The position numbers and the translations under genes are program-made. A stretch of 64,000 bases of DNA, from contig NZ_POSP01000003.1 of the NCBI RefSeq assembly GCF_002885975.1, forward strand, positions 868,001 through 932,000. Reading direction: 5' to 3'. Of the stretch, positions 6,084 to 15,004 are shown one piece after another. The notes below the pieces were generated by a model. The model was not told the DNA's origin. It saw only the letters and a list, made by a program, of their open reading frames with translations, and did no database searches. Each line of letters starts with the position of its first letter. Within the stretch, counting starts at the first letter, position 1. The stretch is from Paucibacter aquatile (GTDB lineage Bacteria > Pseudomonadota > Gammaproteobacteria > Burkholderiales > Burkholderiaceae_C).

Positions 6084-7891
6084 GATTTCGAGGCGGCCAG
6101 GCGCTGCTCGGCGGCGATGCGAATGGCACTCAAGCTGCTGCGGCTGGTGGAGACATCGCTGGACAGGCGCAGATGGATCAGGGTCGGCTGCTCGGGCGCC
6201 GCCATCGCGGCCTGCAGGGCGGGCTCGAAGTCCTCGGTGCGCTCCACCCGCGCCGAACGCCAGCCATAGGCCAGGGCCAGGGCGGCGAAATCGGGGTTGT
6301 AAAGATCGCTGCCCGAGACCCGGCCCGGGTACTCGCGCTCCTGGTGCATGCGGATGGTGCCGTAAGTGCCGTTGTCGACCACCACGCAGATCAGCCGGCG
6401 GGCGCCATAGCCCGTGGCCGTGGCCAGCTCCTGGCCGTTCATCAGAAAGTCGCCATCACCGGCGATGTTGACGACCCAGCGGTCCTCGGGCGCCGGGCCG
6501 TCCCAAGCCCGAGGCTCCCCCTCGGGGGGCAGCCGATGCCCTGCATCGGCTTGGGGGCGTGGCGACTGTTGAAGCAAAGCCGCTGCCACCGCTGCCGGCA
6601 AGCCATAACCCATGGCGCCGCTGGTCGGCGCCAGCTGGCTGCGGCCATAACGCTGCAAACCGGTGTAGCGGTGGAAGCGGTGCAGCCAGCCGCTGTAATT
6701 GCCCGCGCCATTGGTGAAGACCGTGCCCTCGGGCAGGCGCCGGCCCAGGGTCTTGACGACCTCGGCCATGTCCAGCGGGCTGACGGCCTGCGGCAGCAGA
6801 TTGCCTTGGTAATCGGCGTTCGCCTGCCGGGCCCAGGCACCCCAGGCCACCGACTCGGGCGCCTGCAGCGAGGCCAGGGCCTGGGCGGCGCAGCTCATGC
6901 TGGCGTTGATCATCTGATCCGCCGCATAGACGCGGCCCAGCTCTTCGGCGCCGGCATGGAGGTGCACCAAGGTCTGGGCCGGGCGCGGCGCCTGCAGCAA
7001 GGTGTAGCCGCCGGTGGTCATCTCGCCCAGGCGCGGGCCCAGGGCGATGACCAGATCGGCCTCACGGATGCGCTGAGCCAGCTTGGGGTTGATGGCGATG
7101 CCGACATCGCCGGCATAGAGCGGATGCGCGTTGTCAAACAAATCCTGGAAGCGGAAGGCGCAGCCGACCGGCAGCTGCCAGCCCTCCGCGAACGCCTGCA
7201 GTGCGGCGCAGCTCTCGGCCGTCCAGCCGCCGCCGCCGGCAATCACCAGCGGGCGTTGCGCGGCCAGCAGGCGATCGCGCAGCTCGGCCAGGGCGGCGGG
7301 GCTGGGGTAGCTCTGCGCCGCCTGCACGCGCGGCAGCACCGGCGCGGCCGTCATCTGGGTCAGCATGTCCTCGGGCAGCACCAGCACCACCGGGCCGGGG
7401 CGGCCCTGCAAGGCGGTGTGGAAGGCGCGGGCCACATACTCGGGCAGGCGGTCGGCGTCTTGCACCTCGCCCACCCACTTGGCAAAACCGAGGGTGCCGG
7501 GGCCGAACATCTGGCGGTAGTCCAGCTCCTGGAAGGCCTCGCGGTCGCGCTGGTCGCTGGCGACCTGGCCGATGAAGAGAATCATCGGCGTGCTGTCCTG
7601 GAAGGCGGTGTGCAGGCCGATGCTGGCGTTCGTCGCACCGGGGCCGCGGGTGACAAAGCAGATGCCGGGGCGGCCGCTCAGCTTGCCCTGCGCCTCGGCC
7701 ATGAAAGCGGCGCCGCCCTCCTGGCGGCAGGCGATGAAGCGGATGCCGTGCTCGCGGTGCTCATGGAAGCCGTCGAGCACGGCCAGGTAGGACTCGCCTG
7801 GCACACCGAAGACACAGGTTACGCCCTGCGCAATCAACGCTTCGACGAGTGCGTGGCCAGCAAGACGTGAGGTATGAGATTTTCTTGTCAT
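6080..7891 (-). CDS. Thiamine-diphosphate enzyme, acetolactate synthase-like
   Basis: This 603-residue protein has the three-domain layout of acetolactate synthase and relatives: an N-terminal PYR domain with the catalytic glutamate region (FIACRQEGGAAFMAEAQGKL) and FVTRGPGATNASIGLHTAF, a central domain starting near residue 195, and a C-terminal PP domain with the diphosphate/Mg motif beginning at NIAGDGDFLMN and continuing to a conserved asparagine (VVDNGTYGTI). It probably condenses or decarboxylates a 2-keto acid; the exact substrate is open. Two oddities: the first ~30 codons (start MTRKSHTS) are a recoded replacement of the original 5' end, which now lies about 1.1 kb away at 8922-9047; and the PP domain carries an extra ~25-residue insert (QADAGHRLPPEGEPRAWDG) encoded by a palindromic sequence just ahead of the diphosphate motif. 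Its stop overlaps the start of the downstream membrane-protein gene. Confidence 0.85.
   Translation of the reverse strand: MTRKSHTSRLAGHALVEALIAQGVTCVFGVPGESYLAVLDGFHEHREHGIRFIACRQEGGAAFMAEAQGKLSGRPGICFVTRGPGATNASIGLHTAFQDSTPMILFIGQVASDQRDREAFQELDYRQMFGPGTLGFAKWVGEVQDADRLPEYVARAFHTALQGRPGPVVLVLPEDMLTQMTAAPVLPRVQAAQSYPSPAALAELRDRLLAAQRPLVIAGGGGWTAESCAALQAFAEGWQLPVGCAFRFQDLFDNAHPLYAGDVGIAINPKLAQRIREADLVIALGPRLGEMTTGGYTLLQAPRPAQTLVHLHAGAEELGRVYAADQMINASMSCAAQALASLQAPESVAWGAWARQANADYQGNLLPQAVSPLDMAEVVKTLGRRLPEGTVFTNGAGNYSGWLHRFHRYTGLQRYGRSQLAPTSGAMGYGLPAAVAAALLQQSPRPQADAGHRLPPEGEPRAWDGPAPEDRWVVNIAGDGDFLMNGQELATATGYGARRLICVVVDNGTYGTIRMHQEREYPGRVSGSDLYNPDFAALALAYGWRSARVERTEDFEPALQAAMAAPEQPTLIHLRLSSDVSTSRSSLSAIRIAAEQRLAASKS
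6502..6556. repeat. Nested palindromic (REP-like) sequence inside a coding region
   Basis: The 55-base segment folds on itself: outer arms CCCAAGCC (6502-6509) and GGCTTGGG (6549-6556), an inner perfect hairpin AGCCGATGC/GCATCGGCT with a three-base loop (6531-6551), and a CCCCCTCGGGGG core (6517-6528). It lies in frame inside the thiamine-diphosphate enzyme gene and encodes a Pro/Glu/Arg-rich stretch absent from typical family members. I infer it is a mobile intergenic-type palindrome that entered a surface loop. Confidence 0.6.
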
Positions 7892-8936
7892 CTTGGGACT
7901 TTAGTTGGCGTCTCGGCCTACCCTTGAATGATGGTTTACCCGTGCACGCAAGTAGTTCTGCGGCGTGAATCGGGCGGACACCCGCACTGACTGAAGGCTA
8001 GCTTCAAGAGGCATTGTCTACTGATGGCTGGCGTCGAACGACGCAGCGCCCTCTGGAGGAACGTACGACGCCAAGTGCGGCAACGACTTCAATTGCCGCC
8101 CGGCAACGACACGATAGGCAGGTGCGCCTAAGAAAGAGAACAGCTGCACATCGCAAACCACATACCAAACCCCACCAATCGAAATCGTAAAGACTCGCAG
8201 ACGGTGAAGTTGCTCCGGCGGCGACTGTTTGCCTAAGGTCTCCTCCGCGCTTCCCACGTAGTGCGCATAGGCCTCCGTTCCAAGGATGACCCCTATCAAC
8301 GCCGGCTCGAACGCATCGGCACCTGCGATGGCAACCGCTGCAGCGTGGCCAATCTTGGCGACCATCCCGGCCAAGGCCAGGTAATCAAACACCACCTCTT
8401 CAACGTGCTGCGAATGTTGTTGAATGGCCAGACGGCGCTTGTAGTCTTGCTGGAAGTTGATCGTCACCACGCGAGCATGAGTCTCTTGACTCGGTGCCCT
8501 GCCTTGCAGAAGGGTCGCTTCCTCGAGCATCAGCGTCTTGAATCGATAAGGGTGATTGACGATCGGCACTAGGAACCTCTGCTCGCCCTTCGGCGTCACC
8601 GCGATGTATGGCAGCTCGGTAGGTCGCTCCTTCTTTTTCCGACTCGACAGATTCAGGTGAGCACGCAGGTCTGAAAAAAAGCCCCTCGCGCATTGGCGCT
8701 CCACGGCCGAAGTAACCGTACTGCAGGCTTCGCAACTTGCCTGCTGGATCACCAAGTTTCCACCGAGAGCGTACGGAATGATGTGTTCTCTGGTCAGCGG
8801 GCCATCGTTTCGTCCGCAATAGATGCAACGACCAATACCAGGATAGGAGTTGCCCAAGGTCGCCATTCGTCATCCCCTCCGGACTAGCAGCACTTGCCTA
8901 CTGTGTATTTGGCGTATCCCTTGGCACACCGAAGAC
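7799..8936. mobile_element. HNH-nuclease insertion bounded by a 15-bp repeat, carrying a replacement gene 5' end
   Basis: The 15-bp sequence TGGCACACCGAAGAC occurs at 7799-7813 and again at 8922-8936, in both places encoding the V-F-G-V-P segment of the thiamine-diphosphate enzyme on the minus strand. Between them lie a new start region for that enzyme (7814-7891), about 125 bp of moderate-GC leader DNA, the HNH gene, and a short right flank. In the 16 codons for RLAGHALVEALIAQGV the two copies encode the same residues but 11 codons differ synonymously, so the left copy is not a simple duplication of the right one. No transposase, integrase or terminal inverted repeat is visible. Confidence 0.7.
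8018..8866 (-). CDS. HNH endonuclease-like protein
   Basis: The 282-residue protein begins with a compact zinc-bound HNH core: C-x2-C (RCIYCGRND), then LTREHIIPYALGGN supplying the catalytic His pair region and Asn, then a second C-x2-C (CEACST). This arrangement is that of HNH domains in homing, restriction and mobile-element nucleases; it would cut DNA with one metal ion. The remaining ~230 residues are unrecognised and could recognise a DNA target. The start at 8866 is strongly supported by GGAGGGG seven bases upstream on the minus strand. The gene is the only one inside the insertion that splits the thiamine-diphosphate enzyme gene, so a role in the mobility of that segment is a reasonable inference. 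Alternatively it could be a defence nuclease that came along as cargo. Confidence 0.75.
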   Translation of the reverse strand: MATLGNSYPGIGRCIYCGRNDGPLTREHIIPYALGGNLVIQQASCEACSTVTSAVERQCARGFFSDLRAHLNLSSRKKKERPTELPYIAVTPKGEQRFLVPIVNHPYRFKTLMLEEATLLQGRAPSQETHARVVTINFQQDYKRRLAIQQHSQHVEEVVFDYLALAGMVAKIGHAAAVAIAGADAFEPALIGVILGTEAYAHYVGSAEETLGKQSPPEQLHRLRVFTISIGGVWYVVCDVQLFSFLGAPAYRVVAGRQLKSLPHLASYVPPEGAASFDASHQ

Positions 8937-9047
8937 GGTGTCCACACCCTGTGCGATCAGGGCTTCGACCAAGGCATGGCCGGCCAGACGGGGCGCGGTA
9001 GTTCCGGGCGCAGCGGCGGAAGAAGAGAGGCTGGGGCTGGAGCTCAT
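8922..9047 (-). pseudogene. Displaced original 5' end of the thiamine-diphosphate enzyme gene
   Basis: From an ATG at 9047 the minus strand encodes MSSSPSLSSSAAAPGTTAP, then RLAGHALVEALIAQGVDTVF and GVP. This is the same segment found at residues 9-30 of the intact enzyme (6080-7891), with D-T replaced by T-C. After the shared 15 bases the frame runs into unrelated codons and stops at 8898, giving a peptide of about 49 residues. The Ser/Ala-rich leader and genome-typical codons suggest this is the native gene start with its native promoter, cut off by the insertion. Whether the short peptide is translated is unknown. Confidence 0.75.
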
Positions 9048-9136
9048 GCGCCCCACTGTAAACGCGGCCCAGGCCCCCTCGCCTCTGGGCTTACCCGCCA
9101 TTGCAGCGGCAAGCCGTCCAGCCTTTTTGTGTCAGA

Positions 9137-10408
9137 TCAAGACCCGCGCCCGCGCCGCACCAGGCTGGCCGCCGACAGGGCCGACAACAAGGCCAGGGCG
9201 GCGCCCACAAACACCGCGCCCGGGTGGCCGCCGTCGAGCAGGGCACCGAAGACCGGCGCGGCCGCGGCAAAACCGATGTCCAGGCCCGAGTACACCGTGC
9301 CGTAGACCCGGCCCGTGGCGCCCGGCGGCGCGGCGCGCTTGATCAGCATGTCGCGCGAGGGGCCGGCCAGGCCGGTGCCGAAGCCGGCCAGCGCAACGAT
9401 GAAGCCGGCCAGGGCCGGCACCACCCAGCCGCTGGCAGCCAGGATCAGCAGGGCCGCAGCGATGCTCAGGGCGATGGCGATATTGCGTTCCAGCGAGCTG
9501 CCCTTGGCCACCCAGAAGCCGCCGATCACCATGCCGACGGCGCCGCAGAACATATAGCCCGTCACCACGAAGGCCGTGGCCGCCAGCGGCAGGCCGTAGA
9601 GCGCGGACAAGGCTGGGCTGGCAAAGCTCTGGATGGCGCTCAAGGAGGCGGTGGTGAAGAGGAAGAAGGAGAAGCACAGCCAGACCGAGGGCAGGCGCAA
9701 AAAGGCCAGCGGATGCTCGGGCGCCGGGGCGGCTGCGCCGGCTTTTTCATGCGCCCAGCTGCCGTGGGCGTCGTCAATGGCCTCGCGCTTCCAGGCCAGC
9801 ACGGCGATCACCGCCAGGCCCAGCAGGGCCGTGCCCAGATAGGCGTAGCGCCAGTTGCCGCTCCAGCTGCTCAGGGCCAGCGCGAACAGCGGCGCCAGGC
9901 CCCAACCGATATTGCCCGAGATGCCGTGCACCGAAAACGCATGGCCCAGGCGCGCCGGCGAGACCCGCTTGTTGAGGATGGTGAAGTCCACCGGATGAAA
10001 AGGCGAATTGCCCAGCCCCGCCAGCGCCGCCGCCAGCAGCAGCCCGCCAAAACCCTGGGCCAGGCCGGCCGCGGCCGAGGCCGCCACAAAGCAGGCCAGC
10101 GCGGCGAACAGGATGGGGCGGGCGCCGCGACGGTCCACCACAAAGCCGGCCAGGGCCTGGCCGATGCCCGAGATCACAAAAAAGGTGGTGACCAAGAGGC
10201 CCAGCTGCGAGTAGCTCAGGCCGAAGTCGCGGATGAAGACCGGGAACAGCGGCGGCAACAGCATGTGGAAGAAATGCGAGGTGCCATGGGCCAAGCCGAT
10301 CAGGCTGATGGTGGCAATGTCACGGCGCTTTTGCTCGGCCGCGGCCTGCTCGGGGGCCAGGCCGGCGGCTGAACTTGAAGGGGTCAGGACTGCAGAAGAG
10401 GAATTCAT
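9137..10408 (-). CDS. Major facilitator superfamily transporter
   Basis: The 423-residue protein has about 12 hydrophobic segments in two halves, beginning after a Ser/Ala-rich cytoplasmic tail with [20 protein letters not shown]. The loop between segments 2 and 3 shows the superfamily G-x-x-x-D-R-x-G pattern ([13 protein letters not shown]). The opening helix with HGTSHFF and the [17 protein letters not shown] loop resemble fosmidomycin-resistance-type drug exporters (FsrA group), so export of a small toxic compound is the likely role. It is divergently arranged with the AraC-type regulator starting at 10478, with 69 bases between the two starts, which suggests local control of the transporter. 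It lies downstream of the displaced thiamine-enzyme fragment without overlap. Confidence 0.8.
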   Translation of the reverse strand: MNSSSAVLTPSSSAAGLAPEQAAAEQKRRDIATISLIGLAHGTSHFFHMLLPPLFPVFIRDFGLSYSQLGLLVTTFFVISGIGQALAGFVVDRRGARPILFAALACFVAASAAAGLAQGFGGLLLAAALAGLGNSPFHPVDFTILNKRVSPARLGHAFSVHGISGNIGWGLAPLFALALSSWSGNWRYAYLGTALLGLAVIAVLAWKREAIDDAHGSWAHEKAGAAAPAPEHPLAFLRLPSVWLCFSFFLFTTASLSAIQSFASPALSALYGLPLAATAFVVTGYMFCGAVGMVIGGFWVAKGSSLERNIAIALSIAAALLILAASGWVVPALAGFIVALAGFGTGLAGPSRDMLIKRAAPPGATGRVYGTVYSGLDIGFAAAAPVFGALLDGGHPGAVFVGAALALLSALSAASLVRRGRGS

Positions 10409-10477
10409 GCCCTCAATGTAGGCGGCCCCTCCCCGGCCGGGTTACGATAGTTCGCCAAAGAGTATTGAATTTCCGCC

Positions 10478-11320
10478 ATGAGACCATCCACCCCTGCTTT
10501 GCGAGCCGCAGGCCGCACCAGCCTGCCGCCGCTGGACCCGCAACGCTACGCCCCCAGCGCCGCGCGCCCGGTGCGGGCCAAGGCGCGGCAGATGGAAAGC
10601 TGGATGGACATCCACGCCCACCACCACGACTGGGGCCAGCTGGTGTTTTCCATCAGCGGCGTGGTGCGGGTGAACACGCCGGACGCCACCTTTTTGCTGC
10701 CGCCTGGGCGGGCGGTCTGGATCCCACCGCTGCGCGAGCATGCGGTCACCGCCGTCGAGCGCGCCGATCTGCGCACGCTCTACCTGCATGCCGCCCCACC
10801 CTCCAGCCGGCCCGAGGCCTGGGCCCAGGCCCGGGTGCTGGAGGTGACGCCGCTCTTGCGGGAGCTGGTGCTGCAGCTGGCGCGCGGCGGCGAGAGCCCG
10901 CCCGAGCTGGCGGCACAGGAGGCCCAACGCGAGCACTGGATCGCCAGCCTGGTGCTGGACGAGCTGGGCCGGGCCAAGCCTTTGCGCCTGGGCGTGGACC
11001 TGCCGCAAGACCCGCGCCTGCGCCGCCTCTGCGAAGCCATTCTGCAAGCGCCGCAACGCCACACCGCCCTGGCCGACTGGGCGGCCGAGGTGGGCGCCAG
11101 CGAGCGCACCGTCTCACGCCTGTTCCGCGAACAGCTGGGCAGCAGCTATGCCCGGTGGCGCCAGCAGGTGCTGCTGGCGCAAGCCCTGAGCCTGGCCGCC
11201 CGCAAGCGGCCCATGAGCCTGATCGCCGCCGAGCTGGGCTATGCCAGCGCCAGCGCCTTCAGCGCCATGGTCACCCGCACCGTGGGCATGCCGCCGAGCA
11301 AGTTCTTTGCCGAGGCCTGA
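10478..11320 (+). CDS. AraC-family regulator with N-terminal cupin, NimR-like
   Basis: The 280-residue protein has an N-terminal sensor of the AraC-binding cupin type ([20 protein letters not shown] with clustered His, then [13 protein letters not shown]) and a C-terminal double helix-turn-helix ([20 protein letters not shown], then [20 protein letters not shown], ending in GMPPSKF). This architecture and the divergent MFS neighbour parallel E. coli NimR, which controls the drug exporter gene nimT. Role inferred: ligand-responsive control of the 9137-10408 exporter from the shared 69-base region. The ligand is unknown. The histidine cluster in the cupin could bind a metal, but that is speculation. 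The start ATG is preceded by a short AT-rich stretch and lacks a strong Shine-Dalgarno sequence. Confidence 0.8.
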   Translation: MRPSTPALRAAGRTSLPPLDPQRYAPSAARPVRAKARQMESWMDIHAHHHDWGQLVFSISGVVRVNTPDATFLLPPGRAVWIPPLREHAVTAVERADLRTLYLHAAPPSSRPEAWAQARVLEVTPLLRELVLQLARGGESPPELAAQEAQREHWIASLVLDELGRAKPLRLGVDLPQDPRLRRLCEAILQAPQRHTALADWAAEVGASERTVSRLFREQLGSSYARWRQQVLLAQALSLAARKRPMSLIAAELGYASASAFSAMVTRTVGMPPSKFFAEA

Positions 11321-11400
11321 GCAAAGCCCCCTCCGCACCGCGCCCTTCCCTTCACCCTGCGCAGCCGCTGTCCATCGGGCCTGCGCTACCATTTCCGCCC

Positions 11401-12531
11401 ATGACACAGGTACTTTTCGACTACACCCGCCAGGACGCCCAGGGCGACAGCTGCACCGCCCACGCCTGGGCCAAAGTGCCCGCGCCCCTGAACCCCAGCC
11501 AAAGACAGGCACTCAAGGCCCGCGCCGCCGAGCTGCTGCGCCAGCACAACGCCGTGCTGGTGGCTCATTACTACGTCGATGGGGACCTGCAAGACCTGGC
11601 CCTGGAAACCGGCGGCATCGTCTCCGATTCGCTGGAGATGGCCCGTTTCGGCCGCGACCATGCGGCCCAAACCCTGGTGGTGGCCGGTGTTCGCTTCATG
11701 GGCGAAAGCGCCAAGATCCTGAGCCCAGAGAAGCGCGTGCTCATGCCCGATCTGGACGCCACCTGCTCGCTCGATCTGGGCTGCCCGGCCGATGAGTTCG
11801 CGGCCTTTTGCAACGCCCACCCGGACCGCCAGGTCGTGGTCTATGCCAACACCAGCGCCGCCGTGAAGGCCCGCGCCGACTGGATGGTGACCAGCTCCTG
11901 CGCGCTCGAGATCGTGGCCGATCTGCATGCCAAGGGCCAGAAAATCCTCTGGGCCCCGGATCGCCACCTGGGCCGCTACATCCAGGAGCAGACCGGCGCC
12001 GACATGCTGATGTGGAACGGCGCCTGCATCGTCCACGACGAGTTCAAGGGCCTGGAGCTGGACCTGCTGCTCGAGCAGCACCCGGGCGCCATGGTGCTGG
12101 TTCACCCCGAGTCGCCCAAGAGTGTGGTCGACAAGGCCGATGTGGTGGGCTCGACTTCGGCCCTGATCAAGGCCGTGGTCGAAGGCACGGCGCAGGAGTA
12201 CATCGTCGCCACCGACAACGGCATCCTGCACCGCATGCGCCAGCTGGCGCCGGGCAAGACCCTGATCGAAGCCCCCACCGCCGGCAACAGCGCCACCTGC
12301 AAGAGCTGCGCGCACTGCCCCTGGATGGCCATGAACGGCTTGCAGAACCTGGTCGACTGCCTGGAGCAGGGCCTGGGCGAGATTCACATCGAAGAAGCGA
12401 TCCGGGTCGAGGCCCTGGGTTGCATCGACCGCATGCTGGACTTCACCGCCGCGCTCAAGGTGCGCCAGGCGCAGGCCCAGGCGCCGGTTCCCGCTGCTGG
12501 CAGCCTGGTGCCCGGCATCGGCGCGGCCTGA
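11401..12531 (+). CDS. nadA: Quinolinate synthase NadA
   Basis: NadA condenses iminoaspartate with dihydroxyacetone phosphate to quinolinate, the second step of de novo NAD synthesis, using a [4Fe-4S] cluster. Three conserved cysteine neighbourhoods are visible: [23 protein letters not shown], and the C-terminal [14 protein letters not shown]. The phosphate-binding [14 protein letters not shown] and [10 protein letters not shown] segments are in place. The ATG at 11401 gives 376 residues, normal for the longer proteobacterial NadA group; the open frame continues upstream without family features. Its partner nadB lies about 4 kb downstream on the opposite strand rather than in the same operon, and no nadC is seen in the window. 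The C terminus has a short Ala/Pro-rich tail. Confidence 0.95.
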   Translation: MTQVLFDYTRQDAQGDSCTAHAWAKVPAPLNPSQRQALKARAAELLRQHNAVLVAHYYVDGDLQDLALETGGIVSDSLEMARFGRDHAAQTLVVAGVRFMGESAKILSPEKRVLMPDLDATCSLDLGCPADEFAAFCNAHPDRQVVVYANTSAAVKARADWMVTSSCALEIVADLHAKGQKILWAPDRHLGRYIQEQTGADMLMWNGACIVHDEFKGLELDLLLEQHPGAMVLVHPESPKSVVDKADVVGSTSALIKAVVEGTAQEYIVATDNGILHRMRQLAPGKTLIEAPTAGNSATCKSCAHCPWMAMNGLQNLVDCLEQGLGEIHIEEAIRVEALGCIDRMLDFTAALKVRQAQAQAPVPAAGSLVPGIGAA

Positions 12532-12643
12532 TTCGGCAGCGACGGCGGCACGCAAGCGGCCGGCCATTAGGGCCCGCCGCGCTTCCAGTTCGTTGGCAGA
12601 TTGCCCGCTTGGCTTGAGGGCTGAGCTGCTGGACTGCTTTATA

Positions 12644-12670
12644 CTCAAATGATAATAATTCTCATTTGAG
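12644..12670 (+). promoter_or_regulatory. Fur box (iron-responsive operator)
   Basis: Perfect 9-bp inverted arms CTCAAATGA (12644-12652) and TCATTTGAG (12662-12670) around a nine-base spacer contain the classic Fur pattern AATGATAATAATTCTCATT. A TATACT -10-like hexamer at 12640-12645 overlaps the left arm. The right arm ends five bases before the GTG start of the receptor gene, so bound Fur would cover the promoter and the ribosome landing site. Confidence 0.85.
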
Positions 12671-12675
12671 TTTTC

Positions 12676-14880
12676 GTGAAGTCCTTGCTCCCCACCCCCT
12701 CGCTGTCTCTTCTCCTCCCCTTGCTGCTGGCCATCCCCGAATCCTTCGCTGCCAGCACCCCTGCCGAACTGGAGCTGCCGCCGGTCACCGTCTACGGCGT
12801 GCGCAGCATCAGCCCTGGCAAGACCAGCATCAGCAGCGCCGAGATCGAGCGCCAGCAGGCGCTGACGGTGCAGCAGCTGCTGGACAATCTGCCCGGCGTC
12901 GACCTGAACGGCAGCTTCCGCCCCGGTGGCCAGAGCCTCAATATCTGGGGCTTCGGCGATGTCGAGGACATCCGGGTGCAGCTGGACGGCGCCAACAAAG
13001 GCTTCGAGAAATACCGCCAGGGCTCCATCTTCATCGAGCCCGAGCTGATCAAGCGCATCACCGTCGATAAGGGCGCGCATTCGGTGCGCTTCGGCAACGG
13101 CGGCTTCGGCGGCACCGTGCAGATCGAGAGCAAGGATGCGGCCGACCTGCTGCAACCCGGCCAGCGCCTGGGCGGTCTGGCCAAGCTCGCCTGGCACAGC
13201 AATGACGGCCAGCGCCTGGGCTCGGCCAGCGTGTTCGCGCGGGCCGAGGACGAGGCGGCCCTGCCCTGGCAGTTTCTGCTCGCCGTCACCGCCCGCGACT
13301 CGGGCAACCAGCGGCGCGCTGACGGCAGCGAGTACGAGTTCTCCAACACCCATGCGCGCTCGGTCCTGGCCAAGCTGAGCCTGCCGATCGGCGAAGCCAA
13401 GCTGACCCTGTCCGCCATCGAGGGACGCAGCCAAGCCTGGTCACCCTTTGCAGCCAAGCGCGACGAGATGCCGGCGCCGACAGCGGCCGAGATCGCCAAA
13501 TACGGCGAGCGCGAGGCCTGGCTGCGCAAGGTCCTGTGGCGCGATCAGCGCGACAGCAGCCAGACGCTGCAGTGGCAGTACGCCCCGGCGGCACAGCCGC
13601 TGCTGGACCTGCAGCTGCGCCTGACGCGCTCGTCCAGCGTGCAGGACGACCAACGGCCCGACAGCATCAGCAGCGATTTCGCCGCCAGCCTGGGCAAGCA
13701 AAGCCATGCCAGCTACCGCGACCAGCAGTTCGAGCTGAGCAACACCGCCCGCTTTGCCACCGGCGCGCTGGGGCATGAGCTGGCCGCCGGCCTGCAAGTG
13801 CAGCGCCACCAGCGCGACACCCTGATGCTGCTGCACACCCGCACGCAGGACGCCAGCTACAACTACGGCTGGCTGCAGCCCTACTACATGCCCAGCGGCC
13901 AGCAACGCAGCCTCGCCGGCTGGCTGGAGGATGAGATGCGCTGGGGCCGTTTCAGCCTGAAGCCCGGCCTGCGCTACGAGCAGGTGCGCACCGAAGGCCA
14001 GCCCAATCTGGCACCGCGCTACAACGATCCCAAGGCCGGCCATGACTACAGCGCCGCCTGGCACAGCGGCTGGTCCCAGCACCTGGCTGCCAGCTGGCGG
14101 GCCAGCGCTGCGGCGAGCTGGTTCGCCGATGCCGGCCGCAGCTGGCGGGCACCGGTGATCGACGAGATGTTCGAGGTCCAGTCGGCCGCGGCCAGCGCGC
14201 CGGCGACCAGCCGCGGCCTGCGCAAGGAGCGGGTCACCGCCCTGCGCGGCGGGCTGAAGTTCCAGCAGGCCGACTGGCTCAGCGATGGCGATGCTCTGGC
14301 CGCGACCTTCACCGCCTTCCGCAATCTGGTGCACGACAACATCCACAAACGCTTCGGCGTCATGGTGGAGCCCGGCAGCGTGCGGCCCGCGCAGCTGCCC
14401 TTCTACCGCAACCTGCCCGGCTACCGCAGCGAGGGCCTGGAAGTGGAGGCGCATTACGAGCAACGCCGCTACTTCATGACAGCCTCGCTGGCCTGGATGG
14501 ACGGCGAGCACCGGGGCTCGATCCGCGACCCCTGGTCGGCCAAGAACCAGCCGTTGATCGACATCGGCGCGCCCAAGGCGGTGCTGGTGCTGGGCGCCAA
14601 ATGGCCAGCGCACGGCCTGGCGCTGGGCTGGCAGGGCAAGTTCGTCGGCGCGCAGACCCAAGTGCCGGATGACGAAATCGTGCCCTACGCCCTGCCTGCG
14701 GCCAAGGGCTATGCCGTGCACGGCCTGTTCGCCCAATGGCAGGGCCGGGGCCGCTGGGCCGGCAGCCGGATGCAGCTGAGTGTCGACAACCTGTTCAACC
14801 GCAGCTACCAGCCCTATCTGGCGGAGGCGGTCTATGCGCCGGGCCGCAATCTGAAGCTGAGCTTCAGCCAGCAGATCTGA
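12676..14880 (+). CDS. TonB-dependent outer-membrane receptor, probably for haem
   Basis: The 734-residue protein has a signal peptide (SLLLPLLLAIPESFA before ASTPAEL), an N-terminal plug domain, and a C-terminal beta-barrel ending NLKLSFSQQI with the aromatic/hydrophobic alternation of outer-membrane proteins. The plug contains QQLLDNLPGVDLNGSF, QLDGANKGFEKYRQGSIFIE and VDKGAHSVRFGNGGFGGTVQ; this wording is typical of the haemoglobin/haem receptor branch. A W-R-A-P box (SWRAPVIDEMF) and a later NLPGYRSEG resemble the FRAP/NPNL region of haem receptors. Start: GTG at 12676 directly after the Fur operator; no clear Shine-Dalgarno sequence is visible. Expression under iron limitation is expected. 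Substrate is inferred from similarity of plug wording only; a siderophore substrate cannot be excluded. Confidence 0.8.
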   Translation: MKSLLPTPSLSLLLPLLLAIPESFAASTPAELELPPVTVYGVRSISPGKTSISSAEIERQQALTVQQLLDNLPGVDLNGSFRPGGQSLNIWGFGDVEDIRVQLDGANKGFEKYRQGSIFIEPELIKRITVDKGAHSVRFGNGGFGGTVQIESKDAADLLQPGQRLGGLAKLAWHSNDGQRLGSASVFARAEDEAALPWQFLLAVTARDSGNQRRADGSEYEFSNTHARSVLAKLSLPIGEAKLTLSAIEGRSQAWSPFAAKRDEMPAPTAAEIAKYGEREAWLRKVLWRDQRDSSQTLQWQYAPAAQPLLDLQLRLTRSSSVQDDQRPDSISSDFAASLGKQSHASYRDQQFELSNTARFATGALGHELAAGLQVQRHQRDTLMLLHTRTQDASYNYGWLQPYYMPSGQQRSLAGWLEDEMRWGRFSLKPGLRYEQVRTEGQPNLAPRYNDPKAGHDYSAAWHSGWSQHLAASWRASAAASWFADAGRSWRAPVIDEMFEVQSAAASAPATSRGLRKERVTALRGGLKFQQADWLSDGDALAATFTAFRNLVHDNIHKRFGVMVEPGSVRPAQLPFYRNLPGYRSEGLEVEAHYEQRRYFMTASLAWMDGEHRGSIRDPWSAKNQPLIDIGAPKAVLVLGAKWPAHGLALGWQGKFVGAQTQVPDDEIVPYALPAAKGYAVHGLFAQWQGRGRWAGSRMQLSVDNLFNRSYQPYLAEAVYAPGRNLKLSFSQQI

Positions 14881-14906
14881 GCCACGGGCAAGGATGCGAA
14901 ATAGCG

Positions 14907-14937
14907 GCCGGGCGCGGCTTTTTCTGCCACGCCCGGC
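14907..14937. other. Stem-loop downstream of the haem-type receptor gene
   Basis: Arms GCCGGGCGCGG (14907-14917) and CCACGCCCGGC (14927-14937) pair with one mismatch around a T-rich loop. It starts 27 bases after the receptor stop. There is no long T-tract after the plus-strand stem, so it may be an imperfect terminator or a transcript-stabilising hairpin; the AAAACG that follows may belong to the promoter of the next gene. Confidence 0.4.
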
Positions 14938-15004
14938 GTGTAAAAACGTTTATCGTTGCAGGGATCAAGCCGCCCTGCCGGCGAAACGCGGAGACCCCTG
15001 CACC

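Noticed and set aside
5217..6269. A 350-codon plus-strand frame opposite the DUF3592-like gene
   Set aside because: The product is Ala/Gln/Arg-rich with no motifs, while the minus strand has two clear membrane segments and a start overlapping the upstream gene.
7799..8936. An insertion sequence with a 15-bp target duplication
   Set aside because: A 15-bp identical block exists, but there is no transposase or terminal inverted repeats, and the similarity continues beyond 15 bp as recoded synonymous sequence, which a simple target duplication would not give.
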